Origin: Elusimicrobiota bacterium
Lineage (GTDB): Bacteria > Elusimicrobiota > Elusimicrobia > UBA1565
Reading direction: 5' to 3'
Assembly: GCA_003450735.1 (NCBI GenBank)
Contig: DMEZ01000029.1
Location: 7,696 to 28,432 of the forward strand
Length of the DNA stretch: 20,737 nucleotides
Below, one piece after another: positions 8,089 through 14,884 of this stretch (position 1 is its first letter; every line of letters starts with the position of its first letter). The notes beneath the pieces are model-generated. The model did no database searches. It worked only from the letters and a program-made list of their open reading frames with translations, and was not told the DNA's origin. The position numbers were made by a program, and so were the translations under genes.

Positions 8089-9753
8089 ATGGCCCCGTGG
8101 CTGGTGCTTGCCAGGAACGCCCTGCCGGTGGCGGGGGCGGTCTGGTTCGGCTGGACGTCCTTCGAGGTGACGCTGCAGGTCCTCTTCAGCGGCGTCGCGG
8201 CGTTGGCCGCCATGCTGGCGTTCCAGCTCGCGGTCCTCTCCGCGCTGGGCGATGAGAGGGTCCGTCGAGCGCCGCTGGGCTCGCGGCCGTATGGCCCGCC
8301 CCTGCTCTGGCTGTTGTCTCTGCTGCTCCTGAGCAGCCCCTACTGGTTCCTGCTGTTCCTGACGGTGGTCGTGGCCAACTGGACGCTGCCCGAGCTGCAG
8401 TCCAACCTCTCGGCGATCCTGCTCCCGACCGCGCTCTCTCTCGCCGCCAGCGTCGCGGAAGAGGCCGGGCGCGGCTACGGCCGCATGAGCGCCGCTGAGA
8501 TACGCCAGGAGTTCAAATGGCATTTCAGCATGCACCTGGCGAGGATCTGCGTCGTTTCGGCCATGATCGTGTTCCTGCGCTCGAGCATCGTGGTCCCGCT
8601 GCTGATGCTGGGGCTCACCTGGGTGGAGATCTTCCCGATGCGGGCGCTGCGCTTCTTCGGCGGGGACAAGAATTTGGACCCCGGGAACGAAAGGCGCGGC
8701 GACGAGGAGCGGGACCGGCGCCATGCGGACGCGGCGCTGGGCGTCGGCATCCTGCTCGCCGCCGCGGCCGTCGTCGTCCTGATGCGGCGCCCGAGCCCGC
8801 CGCCTCCTCCGCTGAGCGGCCCCTCGCGCACCCCGCCGCCGGCCGCCCAGTGCCCCTACGCGCGCCGCCAGACTCCTCCCCGCCGCCAGCTTCTGCCGGA
8901 TTCGCCGTGGACCAAGCTCGACGACATCCTTCCGGACATCATGGATGTCCGGGGGCTCCCGGAAGGGGTGTGGGTCGTCTCAAAGTACGCCGGCTTCTGG
9001 TTCCCAGGGCGCGCGCTCGCCCCCGCCGCGAAGATCGAGTTCCATGGAGCCGTGTTCGAGGCGGCCGCCGGCACCGCCGAGGAGCTCTTCCTCGGAGGCT
9101 GGGACGGCGGGATGTGGCGAGGGAGGGTGGACGGGGCTCCGTGCGTCCAGCCCCCCCCGACGGGTTTCGGACGCGTCGGCGTCGACGCGCTGGCCTGGCG
9201 CGAGGGCACGCTGTACGCGGCCTGGGACGGCTCCTTGTGGACGTGGCGGGAAGGACAGCCCGCATGGACGCGCCTGGACGTCTCCTCATCGGCCGGACGC
9301 CTCACCGCGGTACTGCCGGCGGGCGACAAGACGCTCTGGGCGGGAGGCTGGGAGGGTCTCTGGCGGCAGGAGGCCGGAGGCTGGCGGCAGGTCTGGAAGG
9401 GGCGCGGCGAACGCGAGAGGGTCTCGTTCTTGAGAGAGGGCGAGCGTGGGCGCGTCTTCGTTGGGACCGGGGACGGCCTCCTCATCCTCGAGGATGGAAG
9501 GATCGTCGAGCACCTCTTCGAGGGGCAGTGGATCGGCGCGGCCGCGGAGGCGCCGGAGGGCGGTTTCTGGGCCGGAAGCTGGCAGGAGGGGCTCCTGTTC
9601 TGGAAGGGCGGCTCCTGGCACAGGGTGCCTCTGAAGACCGGGACGGAGCCGTCGTTCACCGGCATCGCGGTCGACCGGGCCGGGGTGCTGTGGGTCGGCG
9701 TCTACGGCTCAGGGGTCTATGTGCGTCCAGAGGCCTCGGCGCGTCTCGACTGA
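8089..9753 (+). CDS. Polytopic membrane domain fused to a beta-propeller
   Basis: A 554-residue protein. Residues 1-~190 contain about five hydrophobic segments (near 12-30, 33-53, 71-96, 105-122, 152-180), reminiscent of the DUF6498 membrane family; this match is tentative. A charged loop, another hydrophobic segment (217-232) and a Pro-rich linker (235-270) lead to a C-terminal beta-propeller (~275-550). The propeller has at least five Trp/Gly-rich repeats: LGGWDGGMW, AAWDGSLWTW, AGGWEGLW, AGSWQEGLLFW, VGVYGSGVYV. Repeats of this kind resemble the two-component-regulator propeller found in extracytoplasmic sensors, but no kinase or output domain is attached. An in-frame ATG at 8074 is an alternative start; 8089 is preferred because AGGA lies 6 nt before it. 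The gene follows the J-domain gene by 42 nt on the same strand. Confidence 0.7.
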   Translation: MAPWLVLARNALPVAGAVWFGWTSFEVTLQVLFSGVAALAAMLAFQLAVLSALGDERVRRAPLGSRPYGPPLLWLLSLLLLSSPYWFLLFLTVVVANWTLPELQSNLSAILLPTALSLAASVAEEAGRGYGRMSAAEIRQEFKWHFSMHLARICVVSAMIVFLRSSIVVPLLMLGLTWVEIFPMRALRFFGGDKNLDPGNERRGDEERDRRHADAALGVGILLAAAAVVVLMRRPSPPPPPLSGPSRTPPPAAQCPYARRQTPPRRQLLPDSPWTKLDDILPDIMDVRGLPEGVWVVSKYAGFWFPGRALAPAAKIEFHGAVFEAAAGTAEELFLGGWDGGMWRGRVDGAPCVQPPPTGFGRVGVDALAWREGTLYAAWDGSLWTWREGQPAWTRLDVSSSAGRLTAVLPAGDKTLWAGGWEGLWRQEAGGWRQVWKGRGERERVSFLREGERGRVFVGTGDGLLILEDGRIVEHLFEGQWIGAAAEAPEGGFWAGSWQEGLLFWKGGSWHRVPLKTGTEPSFTGIAVDRAGVLWVGVYGSGVYVRPEASARLD

Positions 9754-9773
9754 TCGTTCAGGAGAGTGCTGAC

Positions 9774-10256
9774 ATGATGCTGCTAGTCGCCACGGCCATA
9801 GGCTTGGGCATCGGCTTCGCCAGAGCCCGCAAGCGCAAAGACGACAAGGCCTTCTTCTACGAGCAGCTGTACCTCTCGCTGGTCTTCCTGGTCGTGGGAC
9901 TCAACGGCGTCTTCCTGGGGTTCCTGCCGCACGTCTTCTTCTCGGACTACGTCGCAGGGACCATCGGCTGGGCCAAGGGCAGCCCCTTCCAGCTCGAGGT
10001 GGGCTACCACAACGGCTGCTGGGGCGTCCTCGGCCTGCTCTCGCCATGGTTCAAGGGCGGCTTCGCGCTGGCATCCGGGATCGGCTTCTCGCTCTTCCTC
10101 CTCCTCGCCGGCTGGGGGCACCTGCGCGAGACCCTCTTCCACGGGAACTTCGAGCCCGGCAACTTCGGGTTCATCGCCGGGGACATCCTCCCGGGCATCC
10201 TCCTGCTCGTCCTTGCGCGGCTCTACTACAAGCGCACGCTCAAGAACGGCCTATAA
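9774..10256 (+). CDS. Small four-helix membrane protein, DUF6790-like
   Basis: A 160-residue integral membrane protein with about four hydrophobic segments: 1-16; ~31-50, containing LVFLVVGLNGVFLGF; ~75-110; ~135-155. The central GWAKGSPFQLEVGYHNGCWGVLG segment resembles the conserved core of DUF6790 membrane proteins, recalled from memory. No function is established for that family. Start 9774 (ATG ATG) has GGAGAG at 9761-9766, about 7 nt upstream, a good RBS. The frame is open far upstream, but there it only shadows the propeller gene. It lies 20 nt after that gene, so the two are probably cotranscribed. A strong hairpin follows directly after its stop codon. Confidence 0.7.
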   Translation: MMLLVATAIGLGIGFARARKRKDDKAFFYEQLYLSLVFLVVGLNGVFLGFLPHVFFSDYVAGTIGWAKGSPFQLEVGYHNGCWGVLGLLSPWFKGGFALASGIGFSLFLLLAGWGHLRETLFHGNFEPGNFGFIAGDILPGILLLVLARLYYKRTLKNGL

Positions 10257-10259
10257 AAG

Positions 10260-10293
10260 CTACGGCCACCGCGGTCGCCCGCGATGGCCGTAG
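10260..10293. terminator. 14-bp hairpin between convergent genes
   Basis: CTACGGCCACCGCG (10260-10273) and CGCGATGGCCGTAG (10280-10293) pair over 14 positions with one A-C mismatch around a 6-nt loop. On the - strand the stem is followed by CTTTTATAG, a short U-tract, so it best fits a terminator for the lipoprotein gene. It can also stop + transcription coming from 9774-10256. Confidence 0.75.
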
Positions 10294-10313
10294 GTCTTCC
10301 GGCTTGGGAACCC

Positions 10314-10970
10314 TTAGTCGAACTTGATGCTGCCGATCCCCAGGTCGTCGAGCTTCTTGATCGTGTCTTCCGCCTGCTTCAGGTGGTGCGGCGGATGCGG
10401 GATCGGCGGATACGGCGGCTGCGGGCCGAAGTCGCGGCAGTAGAGGTTGCGCTCGTTGAGGAGGCAGGTCCGGCCCTCGCGCTTCGAGAGGAAGCTGCCG
10501 ACCGCCTGCAGGTTCGAGCTGTCGGCGAAGTCGACGCGCCAGGTTTCGCTGCACTCCTGGTACTCGTACTCGACCATCCAGCGCCCGTTGTAGCCGCACG
10601 GGCCGCCCTCATGGATGCTCGTCCAGGACCGGCCGACGTAGTCGACCTTGCGGAAGCTGGTCATGTCGACCGCCTGGCCGATGTCCTTGCCGCGCAGGGT
10701 GAAGTCCCAGCCGCTATAGTTGGGGGTCTGCCCGGCGAACGTGGCCTTCTTGGCGTCGCCCTGGCTGACCGTCACGGTGAACTTGCGGGTCTTGTTGGAA
10801 GCGGCGAAGTGGACCTTGGTCGGCCCGGCCAGGAACTCGACGACCGCGCCGCCCTGGTCGATGAGCTTGAGCGGGCCAGCCGTCAGCGTCAGCATCCCGT
10901 CGCGCGTCTCCTCGCCGCAGGCGGCCAGCAGGAACACGCCCAAAAACACGATGTACGGTAGTCTCTTCAT
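10314..10970 (-). CDS. Predicted outer-membrane lipoprotein of unknown function
   Basis: A 218-residue lipoprotein: MKRLPYIVFLGVFLLAAC has a textbook lipobox (LAAC, lipidated Cys18). The +2 residue is Gly, so no inner-membrane retention signal. The mature part is mostly polar and beta-rich, with four further cysteines in its second half (GPCGYNG, YQECSE, GRTCLL, LYCRDF) that could form two disulfides. A Pro/His-rich stretch (QPPYPPIPHPPHH) precedes a short helical tail. I recognise no family. AAGGAGG at 10978-10984, 7 nt before the ATG, is a near-ideal Shine-Dalgarno, and an extended -10 (TGGTAGAAT, 11009-11001) lies just upstream. The gene is convergent with the DUF6790-like gene and divergent from the pseudo-ABC gene. 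Confidence 0.75.
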   Translation of the reverse strand: MKRLPYIVFLGVFLLAACGEETRDGMLTLTAGPLKLIDQGGAVVEFLAGPTKVHFAASNKTRKFTVTVSQGDAKKATFAGQTPNYSGWDFTLRGKDIGQAVDMTSFRKVDYVGRSWTSIHEGGPCGYNGRWMVEYEYQECSETWRVDFADSSNLQAVGSFLSKREGRTCLLNERNLYCRDFGPQPPYPPIPHPPHHLKQAEDTIKKLDDLGIGSIKFD

Positions 10971-11000
10971 GCACTCGCCTCCTTAAGGATACCTGGATCG

Positions 11001-11009
11001 ATTCTACCA
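11001..11009 (-). promoter_or_regulatory. Extended -10 of the lipoprotein gene
   Basis: On the - strand, TGGTAGAAT is a TGn extended -10 with a one-mismatch hexamer, placing the start near 10994 and giving a leader of ~24 nt that contains the AAGGAGG Shine-Dalgarno. No convincing -35 is seen. Confidence 0.5.
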
Positions 11010-11037
11010 TTGGGCCTAGAAAACGTTATGGGGCCGG

Positions 11038-11092
11038 GGTCCTACGCCGGCTCCAGGCTTTAGGACCACCTCCGCTGGGCCCATGGGCCCAG
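11038..11092. repeat. Two dyads in the 10971-11237 intergenic region
   Basis: GGTCCTA (11038-11044) and TAGGACC (11061-11067) form a 7-bp inverted repeat. CTGGGCCCATGGGCCCAG (11075-11092) is a perfect 18-bp palindrome. Both lie between the divergent lipoprotein and pseudo-ABC genes and could be regulator sites. The stretch is rich in GGGCC, which makes palindromes more likely by chance. Nothing else recognisable was seen from 11093 to 11217. Confidence 0.45.
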
Positions 11093-11217
11093 GTTGTTCG
11101 CGGGCGATTTGCCGGACTCGAGATGCAACGAGCCGGGACCTAGGGCCGGGGCCCGCATGGGTCACTTAACTGCGGTCGGCGGCCCACAAGGGCCTATCCT
11201 TCCTCGGACTCCGCGGG

Positions 11218-11223
11218 TATACT
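11218..11223 (+). promoter_or_regulatory. -10 element of the pseudo-ABC gene
   Basis: TATACT ends 14 nt before the ATG at 11238, predicting a leader of about 8 nt. There is no Shine-Dalgarno before the ATG and no clear -35. Confidence 0.4.
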
Positions 11224-11237
11224 CGTGCTTGAATCTC

Positions 11238-13796
11238 ATGCGCGTCCCTCTGCGTCGTTTTCTCGCTGCGGCAACGGCCCTGCTGTGCTTCGCCGCTTCT
11301 CCAGGACTCGGACCTTACGAGGCGCTGGCGCAGACCCTCCCCGTCCCGACGGCCTCGGCTCCTTTGAGCCCGGTCATGGCCGCGGCGATGGGCGCGGGCG
11401 TCCGGCTCGGCGGGCCGCTTTCGGACGTCCGCGGCTTGGGCCTCCTGACCGCCGCGGGGACCCAGCTCCCCGGCCCGGGCATCCTGCCGACCGCGCAAGC
11501 CCTGCGCCATCCCCCGCACGCGCCCGTCGCGGCCGTCTCCATCGCCGGGGTGTCCCCCGTCCCTGTCCCGACGAAAGCCCCGGAGCCGACGGTCGCACTC
11601 TCAAGGCAGGCGGCGTCCGCGCAGAGTCCGCTGCCATCCCCTGAAGCCGCTCTCAAAACCGCGGCCCCACAGACGGCTTCCCCTGCCGCGACGCTCCAGA
11701 AGCTCGGCGTTGAGCTCGACCGCCAGACCCAAGCCAAGGAGAGCGGCGATACGAAGACGTCCTTGGACGCGGTGTTCTTGGGGCTGCGCCGGACCCCGGC
11801 CGCCGACACGGGCTTCCCGGTCGCGGCCGCCGCAGGGACGCTGCGGGGAACCGGCGCGGGCGGCTTGACCCGCCCCATCCAGGCCGAGCCCGCCGCCGCC
11901 GTCGAAGTGCCTCCGGCCCTCCCGCAGAGCGGAGGGGCCCGTGAACGCATCGCGGGAAGCTTCCACCGGGCCGTGCGCACCGCCGGCGAGATGTTCTTCG
12001 GCGAGGCCGAACTCGCCGCGCTCCGGCGCCCTTATCTCGGGAAGATGAACTTCTCGCGGTTCATCCTCATCTTCCAGGCCGTGATGGGCACGGCCCTGTC
12101 CTACGCGACGGGCCACTTCATCGATGCGGCCATGGCCAGCGCCGGCCCTCTGGCGCTCGCTTGGTTCGGGGGAATGGCCGCGCTGACGGTCGCCAGGATC
12201 CTCATCGGCAGAACCCAATGGATGCTCAACGAGCGCATCAAGCTGCGCATGCGCCAGGACTTCCGCATGGCCTTCTTCAACCACGTCCAGCGCCTGCCGG
12301 CCTCCTCCGCCAAGCGGGGCGACGCGCCGGAGATCACGATGCGCCTGCTCTACGACGTGGGCAAGGTCACGACCAAGAACGCGGACATCCCGCTACAGAT
12401 GCCCATGCTGGTGATCCAGTTCGTCATGGCGGCCGCCTTCGTCCTCAACACGAGCCTGCCGCTCGCCATGGGGATCATGATCTCGCTCCCCCTGCTGGCG
12501 TACCTTTCGGCGGTCCTGGGCCGGAAGATGGCGGCCCGGCAGAAGCAGATCTCGCTGGAGCAGGCGGATCTCACCCGCCTCGGGCAGGATCTCTTCGAAG
12601 GCAGCCGCGACGCGCTCGCCGGCGGCGGGGACGCGCACGCGGCCTCGGTCTACGGCGGGCGCTCCAACGCCTATGAGGCGCTCTGGCTCGAGGTCACCAA
12701 GCTGAGCGCGAACTACTGCGCGCTGAGGGATTTCCTCCAGGCGGTGTTCTCGGAGATGCTGATCCTGGGAGCGGGGTTCCTGTTCTTCATCCTCACCGGC
12801 TATCCCACCGTAGGCCAGATCATGTCCCTGCGGGGCTACGCCGGCGATCTGCGCGGCGCTTTCACGGGCATCCTCGACAGGTACAACGACGGCCGCTCCG
12901 CCGACGGGGGCATGAGCCGGATCTACGAGCTCCTCCGGGAGGCGGCCCTCGCTCCGGACAAGCCGGGCGCGAAGGACTTCTCCGGCTCGGAGGTCTCCTT
13001 CCGCGGGGTGCGCTACTCCCTGCCGGGGAAGGGCGAGGTCCTGAGCGGAGCGGATTTCTCGGCGCGGCCGGGCGAGCGCGTGCTGGTCGTGGGAGGAGAC
13101 GCGCTCGCCCGGCGCTCGCTCGCGGACCTGCTGTTCCGGCTCGACGCGCCCGCCGCCGGCTCCGTCCATGCCGGCGGGGCCGACGTGGCCGACCTGAGGC
13201 GGCAGAGCCTCGTCGGACGGACGGCCCTCGTCAGCGGGAAAGCCGCCGCTTTCGCGGGGACCCTGCGGGAGAACCTCCTGTTCGGCGTGCCCCGGATGGT
13301 CGAGGACGCGGCCATCCTCGAGGCCCTGCGGGCCGCGGGCGCCGCCTCCCTCCTCGATCCCTCGCGCCTGCCCAAAGGCCTCGACACGACCGTCCAGGAC
13401 GCGGGGGGAGTCTCCCTCGATGCCGAGCAGCGCCAGCGCCTGGCCCTGGCCCGGGCCGTGCTCAAGGACCCCGCCGTCCTTGTGAGCGAGGACCTGGGCC
13501 TGGGGCTGGTCTCCGGGGAAGCGGACGGGCTCCGCAAGGATTTCGAAGCCCTCTCGCGCGGCAGGACCACGCTGGTCTTCGCGGGCCTGGCCGAGAACGG
13601 CGAGGCGTACGACAGGATCGTGGTCCTGCACGAGGGCGCGGTCGTGGAGAGCGGGACGCACGCCGAGTTGATGGCGCTCGGCGGCCGCTACAAGACCCTG
13701 GCGGAGGCCTCGCGCCCGGCAATTGATATAATCAACGACCATGTTGAACCCAACCCTCCTCATCGTCGGCATCTTATCCCTGACCGCCGGCCCTAG
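11238..13796 (+). CDS. ABC-exporter-like protein with signal peptide and degenerate ATPase domain
   Basis: An 852-residue protein. Residues 1-~31 look like a signal peptide, and ~32-255 are a Pro/Ala/Thr-rich, low-complexity segment. Residues ~272-560 form a type-I ABC-exporter membrane domain with five clear helices and a weak sixth. Residues ~583-830 form a nucleotide-binding-like domain. Alignment by eye with MsbA-type NBDs shows every motif changed. Walker A GPSGSGKST is GGDALARRS (619-627, Lys to Arg625). The Q-loop Gln is Gly667. Signature LSGGQ is LDAEQ (727-731). The Walker B DE positions read ED (751-752). The D-loop SALD is LGLV (755-758). The H-loop His is Gly783. The surrounding scaffold (GTLRENLLFG, QRQRLALARAVLKDP, ESGTHAEL) is preserved. 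The frame is intact, so this looks like a retained pseudo-ATPase rather than decay by frameshift. The start at 11238 was chosen for its signal peptide, although the frame opens at 11094. The 3' end overlaps yceI by 56 nt. Confidence 0.8.
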   Translation: MRVPLRRFLAAATALLCFAASPGLGPYEALAQTLPVPTASAPLSPVMAAAMGAGVRLGGPLSDVRGLGLLTAAGTQLPGPGILPTAQALRHPPHAPVAAVSIAGVSPVPVPTKAPEPTVALSRQAASAQSPLPSPEAALKTAAPQTASPAATLQKLGVELDRQTQAKESGDTKTSLDAVFLGLRRTPAADTGFPVAAAAGTLRGTGAGGLTRPIQAEPAAAVEVPPALPQSGGARERIAGSFHRAVRTAGEMFFGEAELAALRRPYLGKMNFSRFILIFQAVMGTALSYATGHFIDAAMASAGPLALAWFGGMAALTVARILIGRTQWMLNERIKLRMRQDFRMAFFNHVQRLPASSAKRGDAPEITMRLLYDVGKVTTKNADIPLQMPMLVIQFVMAAAFVLNTSLPLAMGIMISLPLLAYLSAVLGRKMAARQKQISLEQADLTRLGQDLFEGSRDALAGGGDAHAASVYGGRSNAYEALWLEVTKLSANYCALRDFLQAVFSEMLILGAGFLFFILTGYPTVGQIMSLRGYAGDLRGAFTGILDRYNDGRSADGGMSRIYELLREAALAPDKPGAKDFSGSEVSFRGVRYSLPGKGEVLSGADFSARPGERVLVVGGDALARRSLADLLFRLDAPAAGSVHAGGADVADLRRQSLVGRTALVSGKAAAFAGTLRENLLFGVPRMVEDAAILEALRAAGAASLLDPSRLPKGLDTTVQDAGGVSLDAEQRQRLALARAVLKDPAVLVSEDLGLGLVSGEADGLRKDFEALSRGRTTLVFAGLAENGEAYDRIVVLHEGAVVESGTHAELMALGGRYKTLAEASRPAIDIINDHVEPNPPHRRHLIPDRRP
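13724..13732 (+). promoter_or_regulatory. Perfect extended -10 (TGATATAAT) for the YceI gene
   Basis: TGn plus the consensus TATAAT lies inside the last codons of the pseudo-ABC gene and ends 8 nt before the YceI ATG. The predicted transcript start (~13739) is within 2 nt of that ATG, and no Shine-Dalgarno is present. No -35 is evident, as usual for extended -10 promoters. Confidence 0.6.
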
Positions 13797-14343
13797 CGCA
13801 GCCGTCGAAGTCGGACGGATCGACGCGGCCCACAGCTCCGTGGCTTTCCGGATCAAGCACATGGGCATCAGCACCGTGCCGGGAAGGTTCTCCGTGTTCC
13901 GTGGCACCATCACCCTCGAGAAGGAGGAGTCGACCGCGGCCAAGGTCGAAGTGGAGATCGAGGCCGCGAGCATCGACACCGGCGTCGAAGGCCGGGACAA
14001 GCATCTGCGCGGCCCGGATTTCTTCGACGTCCAGAGGTTCCCCCTCATCCGGTTCACGAGCACCAAGGTCACGAAGAGGGTGAAGGACCGGTTCAAGCTG
14101 ACCGGAGACCTCACGATGCACGGGGTCACCAAGCCGGTCACGCTGGACGTGACCTTCGGCGGTTCGGCCAAGGACCCCAAGGGCGGCCGCCGCGGGGCCT
14201 TCTCGGCATCCGGCAAGCTCAACCGCAAGGACTTCGGCATCGTCTGGAACAAGACGCTCGACAGCGGCGGCCTCCTCATCGGAGAGGAAGTCGCCCTCGT
14301 CATCGACATCGAGGCGTTCCAGGCCGGGCCGGGCAAGGACTAG
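13741..14343 (+). CDS. YceI-family periplasmic lipid-binding-like protein
   Basis: A 200-residue member of the YceI family, small lipocalin-like barrels that bind polyisoprenoid-type lipids in the periplasm; the physiological role is usually undefined. A signal peptide occupies residues 1-~21 (SLTAGPSAA-VEVG). Family hallmarks follow: an IDAAHSSVAFRIKHMG start, SIDTGVEGRDKHLRGPDFFD (the YceI HLRSxDFFD-type motif), FPLIRFTSTKV, LTGDLTMHGVTKPVTLDV and a C-terminal GKLNRKDFGI...GEEVALVIDIEA. The length is typical. It begins within the upstream gene's coding sequence but has its own extended -10, so it can be expressed separately. The geranylgeranyl-reductase-family protein upstream and this isoprenoid-binding type could share lipid chemistry, but they are 8 kb apart and this is speculation. 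Confidence 0.92.
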   Translation: MLNPTLLIVGILSLTAGPSAAVEVGRIDAAHSSVAFRIKHMGISTVPGRFSVFRGTITLEKEESTAAKVEVEIEAASIDTGVEGRDKHLRGPDFFDVQRFPLIRFTSTKVTKRVKDRFKLTGDLTMHGVTKPVTLDVTFGGSAKDPKGGRRGAFSASGKLNRKDFGIVWNKTLDSGGLLIGEEVALVIDIEAFQAGPGKD

Positions 14344-14370
14344 GCCGTTACAAGAGAGGTCGCGACTACC

Positions 14371-14868
14371 ATGGAGAACAAAGACGCGTCGGACATCTTC
14401 GCTTTCGCCATCGATGCGGAGCGGGAAGGCGAAAAGCTGTACCGGAGCCTGGCCGCCAGGTCGGCCCACCTCGGGATCCGGAGCATCTTCAACAGCCTCG
14501 CAGACGACGAAGTCAAGCACGTCGAGGTCCTCCGGCAGCTCCAGCAGAACATCACCCCCGAGCTGGCCAAGACGGCCGTCCTGCGGGGCGCGAAGAACTT
14601 GTTCGCCGACATGGCGGTCAAGAAGGACTTCCGGGCCGCCGGCGACGAGTTGGAGCTCTACCAGAAGGCGTTCGATATGGAGAGGAAGTCCCGCGACTTC
14701 TACCAAGCCCGCGCCGACGCCGCTGAGAAGGGAGCGAAGGACGTCTTCTCCCTGCTGGCCGGAGAGGAGAGCCGGCATATGTTCCTCATCGAGAACATGA
14801 TCGAATTCATCTCGCGGCCCGGGGCCTGGCTCGAGAACGCGGAGTTCAACCATCTCGAAGAGTATTAA
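14371..14868 (+). CDS. Ferritin-like / rubrerythrin-type diiron protein
   Basis: A 165-residue four-helix-bundle protein with the erythrin diiron site and no C-terminal rubredoxin domain. Ligand motifs are visible in order: Glu17/Glu19 (DAEREGEKLY), Glu47-x-x-His50 (DDEVKH), Glu104 (DMERKSRDFY) and Glu133-x-x-His136 (EESRHMFL). The C-terminal ending ENAEFNHLEEY is typical of this group. Family members reduce hydrogen peroxide or handle iron in anaerobes. The mature protein should be cytosolic. AGAGAGG (14353-14359) sits 11 nt before the ATG, a somewhat long spacing. It is 27 nt after yceI and 16 nt before aspA, so it is likely part of one transcript. Confidence 0.88.
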   Translation: MENKDASDIFAFAIDAEREGEKLYRSLAARSAHLGIRSIFNSLADDEVKHVEVLRQLQQNITPELAKTAVLRGAKNLFADMAVKKDFRAAGDELELYQKAFDMERKSRDFYQARADAAEKGAKDVFSLLAGEESRHMFLIENMIEFISRPGAWLENAEFNHLEEY

Positions 14869-14884
14869 GCGGCCCAGGCGCGGC

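Noticed and set aside
8517..9773. Long in-frame upstream extension of the DUF6790-like gene
   Set aside because: It overlaps the membrane-propeller gene in another frame and is Arg/Pro/Gly-rich noise. The true start at 9774 has a good RBS.
11094..11237. Upstream extension of the pseudo-ABC protein
   Set aside because: The added residues have no signal or domain features, whereas the ATG at 11238 begins a clear signal peptide just after a TATACT element.
11238..13796. Active drug or lipid ABC exporter (MsbA-like)
   Set aside because: The membrane domain fits, but Walker A, Q-loop, signature, Walker B, D-loop and H-loop residues are all replaced, so ATP-driven transport is not supported.
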